Positions 36,618-45,074 of a DNA stretch of 53,863 bases are shown piece by piece; the first letter of the stretch is position 1; every line of letters starts with the position of its first letter. The stretch is from an uncultured Verrucomicrobiota bacterium. GTDB lineage: Bacteria; Verrucomicrobiota; Verrucomicrobiia; Opitutales; Opitutaceae. The position numbers were made by a program, and so were the translations under genes. Location of the stretch: positions 1 to 53,863 of the forward strand of contig CAIOCT010000007.1 in the NCBI GenBank assembly GCA_903856725.1, in the 5' to 3' direction. The notes beneath the pieces are model-generated. The model had not been told where the DNA came from. It ran no database searches and saw only the letters and a list, made by a program, of their open reading frames with translations.

Positions 36618-37814
36618 TTACGGAGCGGCAAAAGCTTCAAGAATTTCCGATCCCATCGCATCAGCAAGCAAGCGCCCACGATCGGTCAGACTAATTTGTC
36701 CAGCCACCGTTGCTTCCAGTAATCCCGCCGCCATAAATTTGGGTAACTCATCGTGCAACTGCGACCACGGCGCCGTCGGAAAGCGGCGTTGCAAACGAGG
36801 CAGCGAAACTCCGGCATTCATCCGCAGACCAAAAATAACCGCATCCGCGGCCAGCAAATCAGGCGTCAAAGCGACCCGATCACTAGTCGCCCGTTGCCCT
36901 CCCGCAACGTCAGCCAACCACTGGCCCAGATCGGCCGGATTACTGCTCCGCCACCCCGTATCCTGCGAAGCAGCCGAAGGCCCCAGACCGACCCACTCAT
37001 ACATATTCCACGTATTAAGATTGTGCTGACAGACCTGCCCTGGTCGCGAAAAATTAGACACCTCGTACTGTGCATAGCCCGCGGCCCGCAGATAATCCCA
37101 CGTGTGTTGATAAAACGCGGCTTCCTTTTCGACATCCAACTTCACCTTCCCCTGTGATAATTTAACCCAGAGCGCGGTATCTTCCTCGAAGGTTAAACAA
37201 TAGGTAGACAGATGATCGGGCGCGAGTCGGAGCGCTTCATCGAGATCGGCCCGCCATTGCGTTTCTGTCTGACCCGGCAGCGCAAACATCAGGTCAAGAT
37301 TAACGCTGGCAAAACCCCGCGCACGGATCAGGTCGTAAGCGCGGTAAACTTGCGCCGGCGTGTGCTGCCGTCCCAAAGCATCAAGCAAATCAGGCCGGAA
37401 ACTTTGTACTCCTAGCGAAATTCGCGTAACGCCGAGTGCATGCAACACCGCGAGCCGGTCCTCCGTCACGGTCGCGGGAGCAAGTTCCACCGACCACTCG
37501 GCGGGGGCCTCACCGCCCTGCAACATCGCGCGGCCTAATTGCTCGAGCTCTGCCGGGCGCAGTAAGCCAGGCGTGCCCCCGCCCCAAAAAGCGGTGCTGA
37601 TGCGTCGCCCCTGCCACGCCACGAGGCCTGCTTCCGTCTCTACCCCATCGAGATATCGGCGCACCGCATCACCTTTAGGCACCGTCTGATAAAATGCACA
37701 AAAGTCGCAGGTAGTCGCACAAAACGGGACATGGATATAGACGCCCAGCGGTGACGGGGATGGGGCCGGCGATATCGGCTGCGCTTTTTCTTGCCCTGAG
37801 GGGAACTCGACCAT
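36618..37814 (-). CDS. hemW: Radical SAM protein HemW (HemN-like)
   Basis: HemW is a radical-SAM heme chaperone related to oxygen-independent coproporphyrinogen oxidase. The cluster motif is CATTCDFCAF, which has HemW's third-position pattern (CxxxCxxCxF) rather than HemN's extra cysteine. FWGGGTPGLL, SLGVQSFRPDLLDALGRQH (seen as SLGVQSFRPDLL), FALPGQTETQW and YCLTFEEDTALWV follow, and then the C-terminal HemN_C region LGLGPSAAS-like VGLGPSAASQD. The ATG at 37814 gives 398 residues; a frame start ten codons earlier is less likely. It leads an operon with a lipoprotein and an M23 peptidase, and diverges from the 37878 gene. Confidence 0.92.
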   Translation of the reverse strand: MVEFPSGQEKAQPISPAPSPSPLGVYIHVPFCATTCDFCAFYQTVPKGDAVRRYLDGVETEAGLVAWQGRRISTAFWGGGTPGLLRPAELEQLGRAMLQGGEAPAEWSVELAPATVTEDRLAVLHALGVTRISLGVQSFRPDLLDALGRQHTPAQVYRAYDLIRARGFASVNLDLMFALPGQTETQWRADLDEALRLAPDHLSTYCLTFEEDTALWVKLSQGKVKLDVEKEAAFYQHTWDYLRAAGYAQYEVSNFSRPGQVCQHNLNTWNMYEWVGLGPSAASQDTGWRSSNPADLGQWLADVAGGQRATSDRVALTPDLLAADAVIFGLRMNAGVSLPRLQRRFPTAPWSQLHDELPKFMAAGLLEATVAGQISLTDRGRLLADAMGSEILEAFAAP

Positions 37815-37877
37815 TATGAAAGTTGTCAATTTACGACCTGCCAACAGCCTACGTGGCCTCGGCTATCTTTAAAACAA

Positions 37878-38795
37878 ATGCACAAGACTCCCTTCCTTCA
37901 CGCGAGCAGAATTTTTTCCGCCATCGCCGCCGCCCTCGGGCTGCTGGTGTTGACCGGCTGCAATCTCACGATCACGAACCTGACGCCCGAAACCGTCCCA
38001 CAGAATCCGTCCCAGATCTATACGATCACCGCGAGCTTCCGGCCTGATTCTAAGCGCATCGATCGCGCCAGTATCGCCCCGCGCATTATCATCGATAGCA
38101 CCAGCTACCCGATGACCAAAAATTCGGTCGGAACCGATATTTGGGAATTTGATTATCAAATCCCAGCTGGTCGCGCCGGAGCCTCCTATTATTTTATCTG
38201 TGATTACATGATCGAGCACCAGACCAGCGCACAGGCTAATGAGGTCTACACCGCGCTCCAGACACTGAAGATCATGAACCGTTATATTATTCGCTCTGAA
38301 GCGACCCGCGCCCCCGTCGGTTCACGCGTCAGCGTACTCGGCGCCGGGTTTACTCCACAGGATGTCGTCTATTTTGACCAAGTCCCCACTCGCACCGTCT
38401 TCGAGTCGCCAAGCGCGCTTAGCTTTTTCGTCCCTGCTGTTAACGCCGGTCGCAGCTACAAGCTGAACGTCATTGGCTCTGGGGCCAATCTCGATGCGGG
38501 CAGCTTCCGCGTCGACGCCATTAATTTCCAAGTATCCCCTTCGGCCATCGTGCTGCGCTCCGGTGAACAACAAGCCCTCACTTTCACCATTCCCACCCCC
38601 GCTCCTGGTGGTGGCATGCTGATCGAGGTAACCACCGACGTCCCCGCCAGTGTCGTCATGCCTGAAGTCATGGTCGCCGCCGGGCAGACAAATGTTACCG
38701 TCATGATCCAAGGTGGCAATCCGGGCAGCGGCTCGCTCTTCTTCAAGAGCAGCGCCGGCGAAAGTGCCATTACTGTTAACGTTACGGCCAAATAA
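37878..38795 (+). CDS. Lipoprotein with IPT/TIG-like domain
   Basis: The 305-residue protein has a signal peptide ending LLVLTGCN, a clean lipobox with Cys28. The central part (APVGSRVSVLGAGFTPQDVVYFD, seen as PVGSRVSVLGAGFTPQDVV) has the form of an IPT/TIG immunoglobulin-like domain, and the C-terminal part (TVMIQGGNPGSGSLFFKSS, with AITVNVTAK) is beta-rich. It is a probable outer-membrane surface lipoprotein of unknown role. A strong terminator lies 40 bases past the stop. A possible -10 element TATCTT (37864-37869) eight bases before the ATG would make the message nearly leaderless. Confidence 0.75.
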   Translation: MHKTPFLHASRIFSAIAAALGLLVLTGCNLTITNLTPETVPQNPSQIYTITASFRPDSKRIDRASIAPRIIIDSTSYPMTKNSVGTDIWEFDYQIPAGRAGASYYFICDYMIEHQTSAQANEVYTALQTLKIMNRYIIRSEATRAPVGSRVSVLGAGFTPQDVVYFDQVPTRTVFESPSALSFFVPAVNAGRSYKLNVIGSGANLDAGSFRVDAINFQVSPSAIVLRSGEQQALTFTIPTPAPGGGMLIEVTTDVPASVVMPEVMVAAGQTNVTVMIQGGNPGSGSLFFKSSAGESAITVNVTAK

Positions 38796-38834
38796 AACCA
38801 CGCTTCAGTTCAGCATTTCGCTGACGCCCCTTTC

Positions 38835-38864
38835 AAAGCGCACCTTTATCGGTGCGCTTTTTTT
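38835..38864 (+). terminator. Intrinsic terminator between convergent lipoprotein and nuclease genes
   Basis: AAAGCGCACC (38835-38844), loop TTTATC and GGTGCGCTTT (38851-38860) form a perfect 10-bp stem followed by TTTT. It serves the plus-strand lipoprotein gene, and its A-rich left side may also serve the convergent minus-strand gene. Confidence 0.88.
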
Positions 38865-38874
38865 ATCACAATTT

Positions 38875-39882
38875 TTAACCGCCACGTCGGCTTGGTTCGT
38901 TCCTGAGGGGATCGTTACGAACAGGCTCGAGTTTGAGTTGCACGAGGACTGGCCGATGATCGCTCGCCCCAACCACCCCTAAGCCATCCCCGATTATCGC
39001 TGCGCTGCCGTTAACAAAAGGCCGCAGTGCTGGGGAGACGAGCAAGTAGTCGATGCGACTGTAGCTATCCTCACGCCGATAATAATGGGTCCACGTTTCC
39101 CCACGCGAATCAGTCGCGCGCAGGAGCTCGCCGATCACTGTATTTCCCCGTTTCTGTAAAGCGCGCAAGGGACGACTATCGCGAGTGTCATTCCAATCTC
39201 CGCATATCAGAAATTTGCTCTCCGCGGGATGCGGATAACGCGCCAACACCAAATCTCGCACAGCCTCCGCTTCAGCCGCCCGTAGCAACGCACTCTGCGG
39301 GTCATCCGGGCGATCCGTGTAGCGACTTTTTAAGTGCATAATAAAAATCGAAACATCGCCTGCGTCAGTCGCGATTACCACCTCGAGCACACCACGCTTC
39401 ACCCGATCAGACTGTTTAAAATAGGTCAGGGGAACGACGCCATAGCGGTGAACCTCCTTAAAAGGCACTTTAGATAAAATCGCCACATGCCGATCAGGAT
39501 CCGCGGCTGTCACCATCGCAGAATAAGGATAATTTTGACCGACCTGTTTTAGTTCGCGTTGAAAATCCGCCAAGAAGGGCGCGCTCCCCATCTCGGCGAG
39601 CGCGAGGATATCGGGAGCAAGCTCCGCGATTACCTGACCCAACGCTCTTTTTTCTTTTTCCGGCTTGGGGTACGCGGAACGGTAAACTCCATCCACCAAA
39701 CGATCGGTAATTAAATAATTCTCTACATTATAAGTAGCGACCGTCAGAGCGGCTGCCCCCGGCACCCCCGTGCCCAGCCAAATTAAATTGAGCGCGACTC
39801 CCACTACCCAACCTCGCGAATGCCGGACGATCGCAGAGGCTCCTGCCTCACAAAAAACCGTTAAAGAGATGCGCGGGGCCAT
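38875..39882 (-). CDS. Endonuclease/exonuclease/phosphatase (EEP) family protein, exported
   Basis: This 335-residue protein has a hydrophobic segment at about 24-44 (GWVVGVALNLIWLGTGVPGAAA, seen as VALNLIWLGTGVPGAAA) that looks like a signal peptide after a longish N-region. The EEP core follows: TVATYNVENYL with the catalytic Asn, ILALAEMG with the metal-binding Glu, FIMHLKSR, LICGDWNDT and the final GASDHRPV. EEP members are phosphodiesterases acting on nucleic acid, phospholipid or inositol phosphate. The sequence does not decide between these. It converges on the lipoprotein gene. Confidence 0.82.
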   Translation of the reverse strand: MAPRISLTVFCEAGASAIVRHSRGWVVGVALNLIWLGTGVPGAAALTVATYNVENYLITDRLVDGVYRSAYPKPEKEKRALGQVIAELAPDILALAEMGSAPFLADFQRELKQVGQNYPYSAMVTAADPDRHVAILSKVPFKEVHRYGVVPLTYFKQSDRVKRGVLEVVIATDAGDVSIFIMHLKSRYTDRPDDPQSALLRAAEAEAVRDLVLARYPHPAESKFLICGDWNDTRDSRPLRALQKRGNTVIGELLRATDSRGETWTHYYRREDSYSRIDYLLVSPALRPFVNGSAAIIGDGLGVVGASDHRPVLVQLKLEPVRNDPLRNEPSRRGG

Positions 39883-39911
39883 TTTTAGTTTTTGATGGCC
39901 CCATCATTATT

Positions 39912-41150
39912 TTAGCTCTGCAGCGCACGTTCTCGCTCCACCAAGGTGGGATGCGAATAATACACGGCGCTGTAGAGCGGGTGCGGCGTGAGGTTAGAAA
40001 GATTTTTTTGCGACATCTTACGCAGAGCCCCAACAAGGGGCGCGGAGTCGCCCATGGCATCTTTAGCAAAAGCATCCGCCTCATATTCATGCTGGCGAGA
40101 AACCCAGTGACTGATCGGCGAAAACCAAAACGTCACTAACCCACTCAGTAAGCTAAAAAGTAAAAAGGTGGGGGCCAGTACACCCGCAGGGAGATTAAAA
40201 GCCGTATTAAACCACGCCGCGTTGGCGAGCCCAGCAATCGCCGCGAATGCTGCCAATTGCATCAGCGCCATGGTTACCAAGCGCTTGGGAATATGACCGC
40301 GCTTGTAGTGACCAATCTCATGCGCCAACACGGCCTCAATCTCCGCCTGCCCGAGTTGCGCCATCAGCGTATCGAACAATACAATGCGGCGGAAACGGCC
40401 AAAGCCGGTAAAAAAAGCATTAGAATGGGCTGAACGTTTAGAACCATCCATGACCTCAATCGTCTGGCAAAGAAAACCGGTCCGGTTAGCCAGCGCCATC
40501 AACCGCGTGCGCGCTTCACCTTCCGGCAAGGGGGTCAGCTTATTAAAAAGCGGCATAATCAACTTCGGGTAGAGCACGAACATGAGGAGCTGAAAACTAA
40601 ACAGGAGCGCAAAGCCCCAGATCCACCAAGTCGCGCCGACCCAACCAACCAAGGCGAGCAAAGCCCACAGCAACGGAAACCCGATGGCTAAACCCAAGAG
40701 CCAAGATTTAAGTTGATCCATTACCCAGAGACGAAGGGTGCTTTGGTTGAAACCAAATTTTTCTTCGAGCCGAAACTGCGACCACCACTCAAGCGGCAGA
40801 CCCGGCAGACCGAGTAGCAACATTGTTCCAATGAGAAAAAGTGCGCCACTCCACGCAGCCCCCGGCGCGAGGGCATTCAATTTCGCCCACCACCACGGCA
40901 AGACCCCGCTCACTAAAATCAGCAAGAGTATCAGGCTATCATAAACGGTCTCAACGGAACTAAAGTTGCTTTTGGCGAGCGTATATTCGACAGATTTAGC
41001 ATAAGTTGCGGTATCCATCACCGCGGCCAGGGCGGGGGGGCACTGCTGGGCGTGGCGCTGCGCTTCCGCGCGATTCATCGCCTCTAGCACCAATTGTGCG
41101 CCTAGTCGTAAAATGATGAGGGCCCCCACTAACCAAAATAACCAAGTCAT
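39912..41150 (-). CDS. M48 family membrane metallopeptidase (Ste24-like)
   Basis: The 412-residue protein has about seven hydrophobic segments and the zinc site VLAHEIGHYKRGH with the third ligand in HEYEADAFAKDAM. The N-terminal region (WSQFRLEEKFGFNQSTLRLW) matches the CAAX-protease/Ste24 N-terminal domain. In bacteria such proteases handle membrane protein quality; no prenylated substrate is implied. The gene is divergent from xseB with a gap of 128 bases. Confidence 0.92.
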   Translation of the reverse strand: MTWLFWLVGALIILRLGAQLVLEAMNRAEAQRHAQQCPPALAAVMDTATYAKSVEYTLAKSNFSSVETVYDSLILLLILVSGVLPWWWAKLNALAPGAAWSGALFLIGTMLLLGLPGLPLEWWSQFRLEEKFGFNQSTLRLWVMDQLKSWLLGLAIGFPLLWALLALVGWVGATWWIWGFALLFSFQLLMFVLYPKLIMPLFNKLTPLPEGEARTRLMALANRTGFLCQTIEVMDGSKRSAHSNAFFTGFGRFRRIVLFDTLMAQLGQAEIEAVLAHEIGHYKRGHIPKRLVTMALMQLAAFAAIAGLANAAWFNTAFNLPAGVLAPTFLLFSLLSGLVTFWFSPISHWVSRQHEYEADAFAKDAMGDSAPLVGALRKMSQKNLSNLTPHPLYSAVYYSHPTLVERERALQS

Positions 41151-41278
41151 GCCTTATGGAGAACAGCTTTCTGAGGCCGCGCCAGCCTTAAGCAACGGCC
41201 ACCCACGCCGACCCACCACCTGATTTTAGCGACACAAAGATTGGTTGAAATCACCCATACCCCGCGCATCTTGACGAC

Positions 41279-41527
41279 GTGGATTCCGACAAAACCGCTA
41301 AACTCAGTTTCGAAACTGCTCTCACCAAGCTTGAAGCCATCGTTGATGCGATGGAACAGGGCGAGGTGCCCTTGGCTGAATTATTGGCCCAATATGAAGA
41401 AGGTAGCAGGTTGCTCAAGGTATGCGAAAGCCGGTTGAAGGATGCCGAGCTGAAAATTGAAAAATTGAAAAAGCAGAAGGATGGCTCGGCTGTCTTCGAA
41501 CCATTGGCCGCAAGCACAACGGAATAA
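41279..41527 (+). CDS. xseB: Exodeoxyribonuclease VII small subunit
   Basis: The small subunit caps the XseA catalytic subunit in the exonuclease VII complex. The 82-residue protein (FETALTKLEAIVDAMEQGEVPLAELLAQYEEG, seen as LEAIVDAMEQGEVPLAELL; KVCESRLKDAELKIEKL) is typical in length and sequence. The start codon is GTG at 41279. dxs starts 24 bases after the stop, matching the common xseB-dxs neighbourhood but without ispA between them. xseA is not in this window. Confidence 0.92.
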   Translation: MDSDKTAKLSFETALTKLEAIVDAMEQGEVPLAELLAQYEEGSRLLKVCESRLKDAELKIEKLKKQKDGSAVFEPLAASTTE

Positions 41528-41551
41528 GGTCACTGGACCTCCGCTGATCTG

Positions 41552-43480
41552 ATGAGCTCTTCTCCGACTGTTCCCACCCTTCTTTCACACATCGCCGGAC
41601 CGGCCGATGTCAAAGCGCTCAGCGCTGAGCAACTGCCCCAGCTGGCGCAAGAAATTCGCGCTGAGTTGATTGCCGTCACTGCCAAAAATGGCGGCCACAT
41701 CGGCCCTAACCTCGGCGTCGTGGAACTCACCATTGCGCTCCATCGCGTCTTTGAGACCCCCACCGATCAATTCGTCTTTGATGTCGCTCACCAAGGCTAC
41801 GTGCACAAATTACTCACGGGCCGCCAAGGAGAGTTTTTTCACCAACTCCGCAAAAGTGGCGGGGCCTCAGGGTTTCTATCCCGAGCCGAAAGCCCTCATG
41901 ATGCCTTTGGCGCTGGTCATGCGGGCACGGCTCTTTCGGCCGCCCTTGGCATGGCGACCGCGCGAGATTTACGCGGTTCGCCAGAGCACGTCGTCGCCGT
42001 CTGTGGAGACGCCGCCTTCACTTGTGGCATCACCCTCGAGGCGCTGAATAACGTCGTCAGCTCAACCCAGCGCTTAATTGTCATTCTCAACGATAACGAA
42101 TGGGCCATCGCCAAAAATGTCGGCGCTATTTCCAGCTACCTGAACGTCATCAGCACCAATCCCACGTACAATAAGTTGCACCACGACGTGGAGGCCTTCT
42201 TCAAAAGCTTCCCCGCCGGCGCGGAAATGAATCGTGTCTACACCAAATGGAAACGCGAAACTAAGGACTTTTTTGTTGAGTCATCACTTTTTGAAAAGTT
42301 CGGCCTCCGCTACCTCGGCCCCGTCGACGGACACGACCTCGACGCATTGATCAAGAATCTCGAATTCGCCAAACACTGCGATGTGCCGGTGCTCATTCAT
42401 GTATTGACGAAGAAAGGCAAGGGACTCGATGCGGCCATCGAATATCCCGAGAAATTCCACGGGGCGGCTCCCTATCATCCCGTGACGGGACAAAGCGTAC
42501 CCACTGCGGTTGGCACACCACTCAATTACCAAGATGTTTTTGGCGCGGCCCTCACGCGCTTCGCCCAGGCCGACCCCAAAATATTAGGCATTACGGGCGC
42601 GATGCCAAGCGGCACAGGATTATCCCGGCTTGCCGAAGAAGTGCCGGCGCAGTTTTTTGATGTCGGGATCGCCGAAGAACACGCCGTGCTTTTTGCCGCC
42701 GGCCTCGCCACCAAGGGCTTTCGCCCCGTCTGCGCAATTTATTCTACATTTCTGCAACGGGCCTACGACCAGGTCATCCACGATGTTTGCCTGCAAAATT
42801 TGCCGGTTACTTTTTGTCTCGATCGGGCCGGACTCTCGCCCAATGACGGCCCCACCCACCACGGTCTATTCGACCTCGCCTACTTGCGCTGCGTCCCCAA
42901 CGCCACGGTCATGCAGCCGAAGGATGAAGATGAATTTGTGGATATGCTGCACACCGCGTTGCACCTGCCGGGACCGGGTTTCATCCGCTACCCCCGCGGC
43001 GCCGGCCCCGGGGCGACCATCAAAGCAACCCCCGCTCAACTTACGATCGGCCAGGCGGAAATTTTACGCGAAGGCACGCAACTCATTATCTGGGCCCTTG
43101 GCTCCATGGTACCCGATGCCCTTCAACTCGCCGACCAGCTCGCACACGATGAGGGTTGGTCGGTTGGCGTAGTGAACGCCCGCTTTATCAAACCACTCGA
43201 CCGCACGCTCCTGCTGAAGCAGGCCGCCACAGCCTCCCTGATTGTGACGATGGAAGACCATGTGCTCGCTGGTGGTTTTGGCAGCGCCGTACTCGAAGCA
43301 CTCCAGGAAGCGGATTACTTAACCCCCGTCGAGCGGATCGGGTGGCCCGATAAATTCGTGGAGCACGGCAGTAACGTCGCCATCCTCCGCGCCGCCTACA
43401 ACCTGGCGCCCGCTGACATAGCACGCCGAGTCAAAGATCGCTACCGGCGCGTACAAGTCTCGGCGAGTGGGCCACGCTAA
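41552..43480 (+). CDS. dxs: 1-deoxy-D-xylulose-5-phosphate synthase, divergent form
   Basis: DXS joins pyruvate and glyceraldehyde-3-phosphate with thiamine diphosphate to start the MEP isoprenoid pathway. The 642-residue sequence follows the family: GGHIGPNLGVVELTIALH, AHQGYVHKLLTGR, AESPHDAFGAGHAGTALSAALGMA (seen as HDAFGAGHAGTALSAALG), LNDNEWAIAKNVGA, YLGPVDGHDL, the catalytic glutamate in VGIAEEHAV, and DGPTHHGLFDLAYLR. The usual GDGAMTAG cofactor motif reads GDAAFTCG (Gly152-Asp-Ala), and the first domain is otherwise less conserved than typical DXS. It is directly downstream of xseB. Confidence 0.9.
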   Translation: MSSSPTVPTLLSHIAGPADVKALSAEQLPQLAQEIRAELIAVTAKNGGHIGPNLGVVELTIALHRVFETPTDQFVFDVAHQGYVHKLLTGRQGEFFHQLRKSGGASGFLSRAESPHDAFGAGHAGTALSAALGMATARDLRGSPEHVVAVCGDAAFTCGITLEALNNVVSSTQRLIVILNDNEWAIAKNVGAISSYLNVISTNPTYNKLHHDVEAFFKSFPAGAEMNRVYTKWKRETKDFFVESSLFEKFGLRYLGPVDGHDLDALIKNLEFAKHCDVPVLIHVLTKKGKGLDAAIEYPEKFHGAAPYHPVTGQSVPTAVGTPLNYQDVFGAALTRFAQADPKILGITGAMPSGTGLSRLAEEVPAQFFDVGIAEEHAVLFAAGLATKGFRPVCAIYSTFLQRAYDQVIHDVCLQNLPVTFCLDRAGLSPNDGPTHHGLFDLAYLRCVPNATVMQPKDEDEFVDMLHTALHLPGPGFIRYPRGAGPGATIKATPAQLTIGQAEILREGTQLIIWALGSMVPDALQLADQLAHDEGWSVGVVNARFIKPLDRTLLLKQAATASLIVTMEDHVLAGGFGSAVLEALQEADYLTPVERIGWPDKFVEHGSNVAILRAAYNLAPADIARRVKDRYRRVQVSASGPR

Positions 43481-43514
43481 TCCTTGAGGCTAAGAACGAC
43501 AACCCGTAGCCGAT

Positions 43515-43531
43515 CCGGTTGAAATAACCGG
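43515..43531 (+). terminator. Short hairpin after dxs
   Basis: CCGGTT, loop GAAAT and AACCGG form a 6-bp stem 34 bases past the dxs stop. No T-run follows, so termination here is doubtful. Confidence 0.3.
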
Positions 43532-43564
43532 TGACACGGTTAGGTCGCCTTGGACTTTGGACAT

Positions 43565-43595
43565 AAAAAAGCCGCGACCTTTACCGGACGCGGCT
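43565..43595 (-). terminator. Intrinsic terminator after the cysteine-rich protein gene
   Basis: On the minus strand AGCCGCG (43595-43589) and CGCGGCT (43576-43570) form a perfect 7-bp stem with a 12-base loop, followed by a T-run at 43570-43565. It ends the transcript that carries the small protein and possibly tRNA-Gly and recR. Confidence 0.8.
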
Positions 43596-43619
43596 CGTGA
43601 AGTGACTGTTTACCAGAAC

Positions 43620-43835
43620 TTACTTCTTAGCTGCAGCGACATTGGTGCCGCCGCATTTTTCGCAATTCTTTCCATCCTTAGCTGCCGCGACGCAGCAGGC
43701 GTGATCACAGGTCTTACCGGCTTTTTCAGCCTTGAGATCACATTTTGATTTCTGGGAAACAGCAGCGTCTGCAGCGGAGGCAAAGCTAGCGCTGACCAGC
43801 GCTGCGATAATCAACAGGATTTTAGAGGACTTCAT
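43620..43835 (-). CDS. Small secreted cysteine-rich protein
   Basis: The 71-residue protein has a signal peptide (MKSSKILLIIAALVSASFASA) and a mature Lys/Ala-rich part of about 50 residues with six cysteines in the order C-x10-C-x3-CC-x9-C-x2-C (CDLKAEKAGKTC, CDHACC, CEKCGG). That density suggests disulfides or a metal site, but I recognise no family. The ATG at 43835 is the only reasonable start; the longer open frame runs through the tRNA. The gene lies 19 bases downstream of tRNA-Gly with no promoter-like sequence between them, and is followed by a good terminator. Confidence 0.7.
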   Translation of the reverse strand: MKSSKILLIIAALVSASFASAADAAVSQKSKCDLKAEKAGKTCDHACCVAAAKDGKNCEKCGGTNVAAAKK

Positions 43836-43854
43836 ATGGATTTTGGGGTTGGAT

Positions 43855-43928
43855 TGGTGCGGGCGGAGGGAGTCGAACCCTCCTCTCATGCTTGGGAAGC
43901 ACGCATAATACCGATATACTACGCCCGC
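43855..43928 (-). tRNA. tRNA-Gly (anticodon CCC)
   Basis: The minus strand folds as a complete tRNA: acceptor GCGGGCG/CGCCCGC, D arm around TATATCGGTATTA, anticodon stem CGTGC/GCATG (one G-U) with loop TTCCCAA giving anticodon CCC, and T arm GAGGG-TTCGACT-CCCTC. The discriminator A and CCA are encoded in the genome (43858-43855). It reads GGG codons. It sits between recR and the cysteine-rich gene on the same strand. Confidence 0.95.
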
Positions 43929-43971
43929 AACTTGCGGCCGCGACCAGAAGCGGAAAAAAGCCTGACGGCAA

Positions 43972-44565
43972 TCACGAATAATCCCGCCGCCCATCGAGGG
44001 CACTTTTCAGCGTTACCGCGTCGGCGTAGAGCACCCCACTCCCACTTGGCAGCCCGAATCCAATTCGCGTCACCTTCACTCCAGCCGCTGGTAACCGCGC
44101 CAAAAGGTAGTGGCAGGTGGCTTCGCCTTCGACGTCGTTGGACAAAGCTAAAATAACTTCACTCACCTCCCCCGCGGCGATTCGTGCAAATAGAGCAGCA
44201 AAATTCAAATCGTCGGGCGCCACGCCGCGAATGGGCGAAAGCTTTCCGTGCAAAATATGATAGCGCCCCCGGTAAGCCCCCGAGCGCTCAATCGCCGCGA
44301 GATCCTGCACATATTCCACAACGCACACCTGGCCATTACCGCGCTGAGCATGGGCGCAAATGGGGCACAACTCTTCTTCGGAAAGATTACCGCAGAGCGT
44401 GCAACGACGGACATTTTTAGCGGCAACTTCAAGCGCGGCCACCAACTCCGGCAAACGGGCTGGCTTTTCAACCAGCAAGTGTAACGCAATCCGCTCGGCC
44501 GAACGAAAACCGATACCAGGCAATTGTTTCAATTGCTTCTGCAAAATCTCGAGCGCGGGGGTCAT
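43972..44565 (-). CDS. recR: Recombination protein RecR
   Basis: RecR forms a ring clamp and acts with RecF/RecO in loading RecA. The 197-residue protein has the helix-hairpin-helix region LKQLPGIGFRSAERIALHLL, seen as LPGIGFRSAERIALHL, a four-cysteine zinc finger (CTLCGNLSEEELCPIC), and the Toprim core VVEYVQDLAAIERSGAYRG (seen as YVQDLAAIERSGAY), LHGKLSPIRGVAPDDL and ALSNDVEGEATCHYL. The ATG at 44565 gives the usual length. It follows ybaB/ebfC by 78 bases, a common pairing. tRNA-Gly starts 43 bases downstream. Confidence 0.96.
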   Translation of the reverse strand: MTPALEILQKQLKQLPGIGFRSAERIALHLLVEKPARLPELVAALEVAAKNVRRCTLCGNLSEEELCPICAHAQRGNGQVCVVEYVQDLAAIERSGAYRGRYHILHGKLSPIRGVAPDDLNFAALFARIAAGEVSEVILALSNDVEGEATCHYLLARLPAAGVKVTRIGFGLPSGSGVLYADAVTLKSALDGRRDYS

Positions 44566-44643
44566 GCGGTGCTCAAAGCTCGATTGGGTATTTAATGACG
44601 ATAATTAAATTAAGCAGGCTGCTGAGCAGTTCGCCGGCTTAAA

Positions 44644-44952
44644 TTAAAATACACCGGGCATTTGAAAACCCGATGAAATTTTCTGCATCTCCGCATCATT
44701 TTTTTCCTTAGATTTAAGCGCGGCTTCCTGCACCGCCTGCAGAATAGTTTCCTCAATAAATTTTTTATCCTCTTTCAGGAAGTCGGCTCCCAGCGTGAGC
44801 GCTTGAAATTTTCCAGCCCCATTAATCTTGATCTGCACCGCCCCGCCACCGCTGGAAACATCGATGATTTGCGCTTCGAGTGATGCTTGCAGCAACTCGA
44901 TCTGTTTTTGCATTTTCTGAGCTTGTTTAAGGAGAGTGCCTACGCCGGCCAT
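44644..44952 (-). CDS. YbaB/EbfC family nucleoid-associated protein
   Basis: This 102-residue protein matches the YbaB/EbfC family: MAGVGTLLKQAQKMQKQIE, IDVSSGGGAVQIKINGAGK and QALTLGADFLKEDKK with a charged C-terminal half. Members bind DNA as dimers and coat the nucleoid. The gene sits upstream of recR, as in many genomes where the order is dnaX-ybaB-recR; here dnaX is missing and an SDR-type gene is upstream. Confidence 0.93.
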   Translation of the reverse strand: MAGVGTLLKQAQKMQKQIELLQASLEAQIIDVSSGGGAVQIKINGAGKFQALTLGADFLKEDKKFIEETILQAVQEAALKSKEKNDAEMQKISSGFQMPGVF

Positions 44953-45074
44953 AGTATAAGGGGGTTGAATTAAGTGAGGCCAACTAATGAAGACTAATAG
45001 GCACTAATCACGCAAAATTTCCTAAAAAAATCGACTGCACCGCCCCGCCCCAGAGACCCACCATAAAAATCGCG

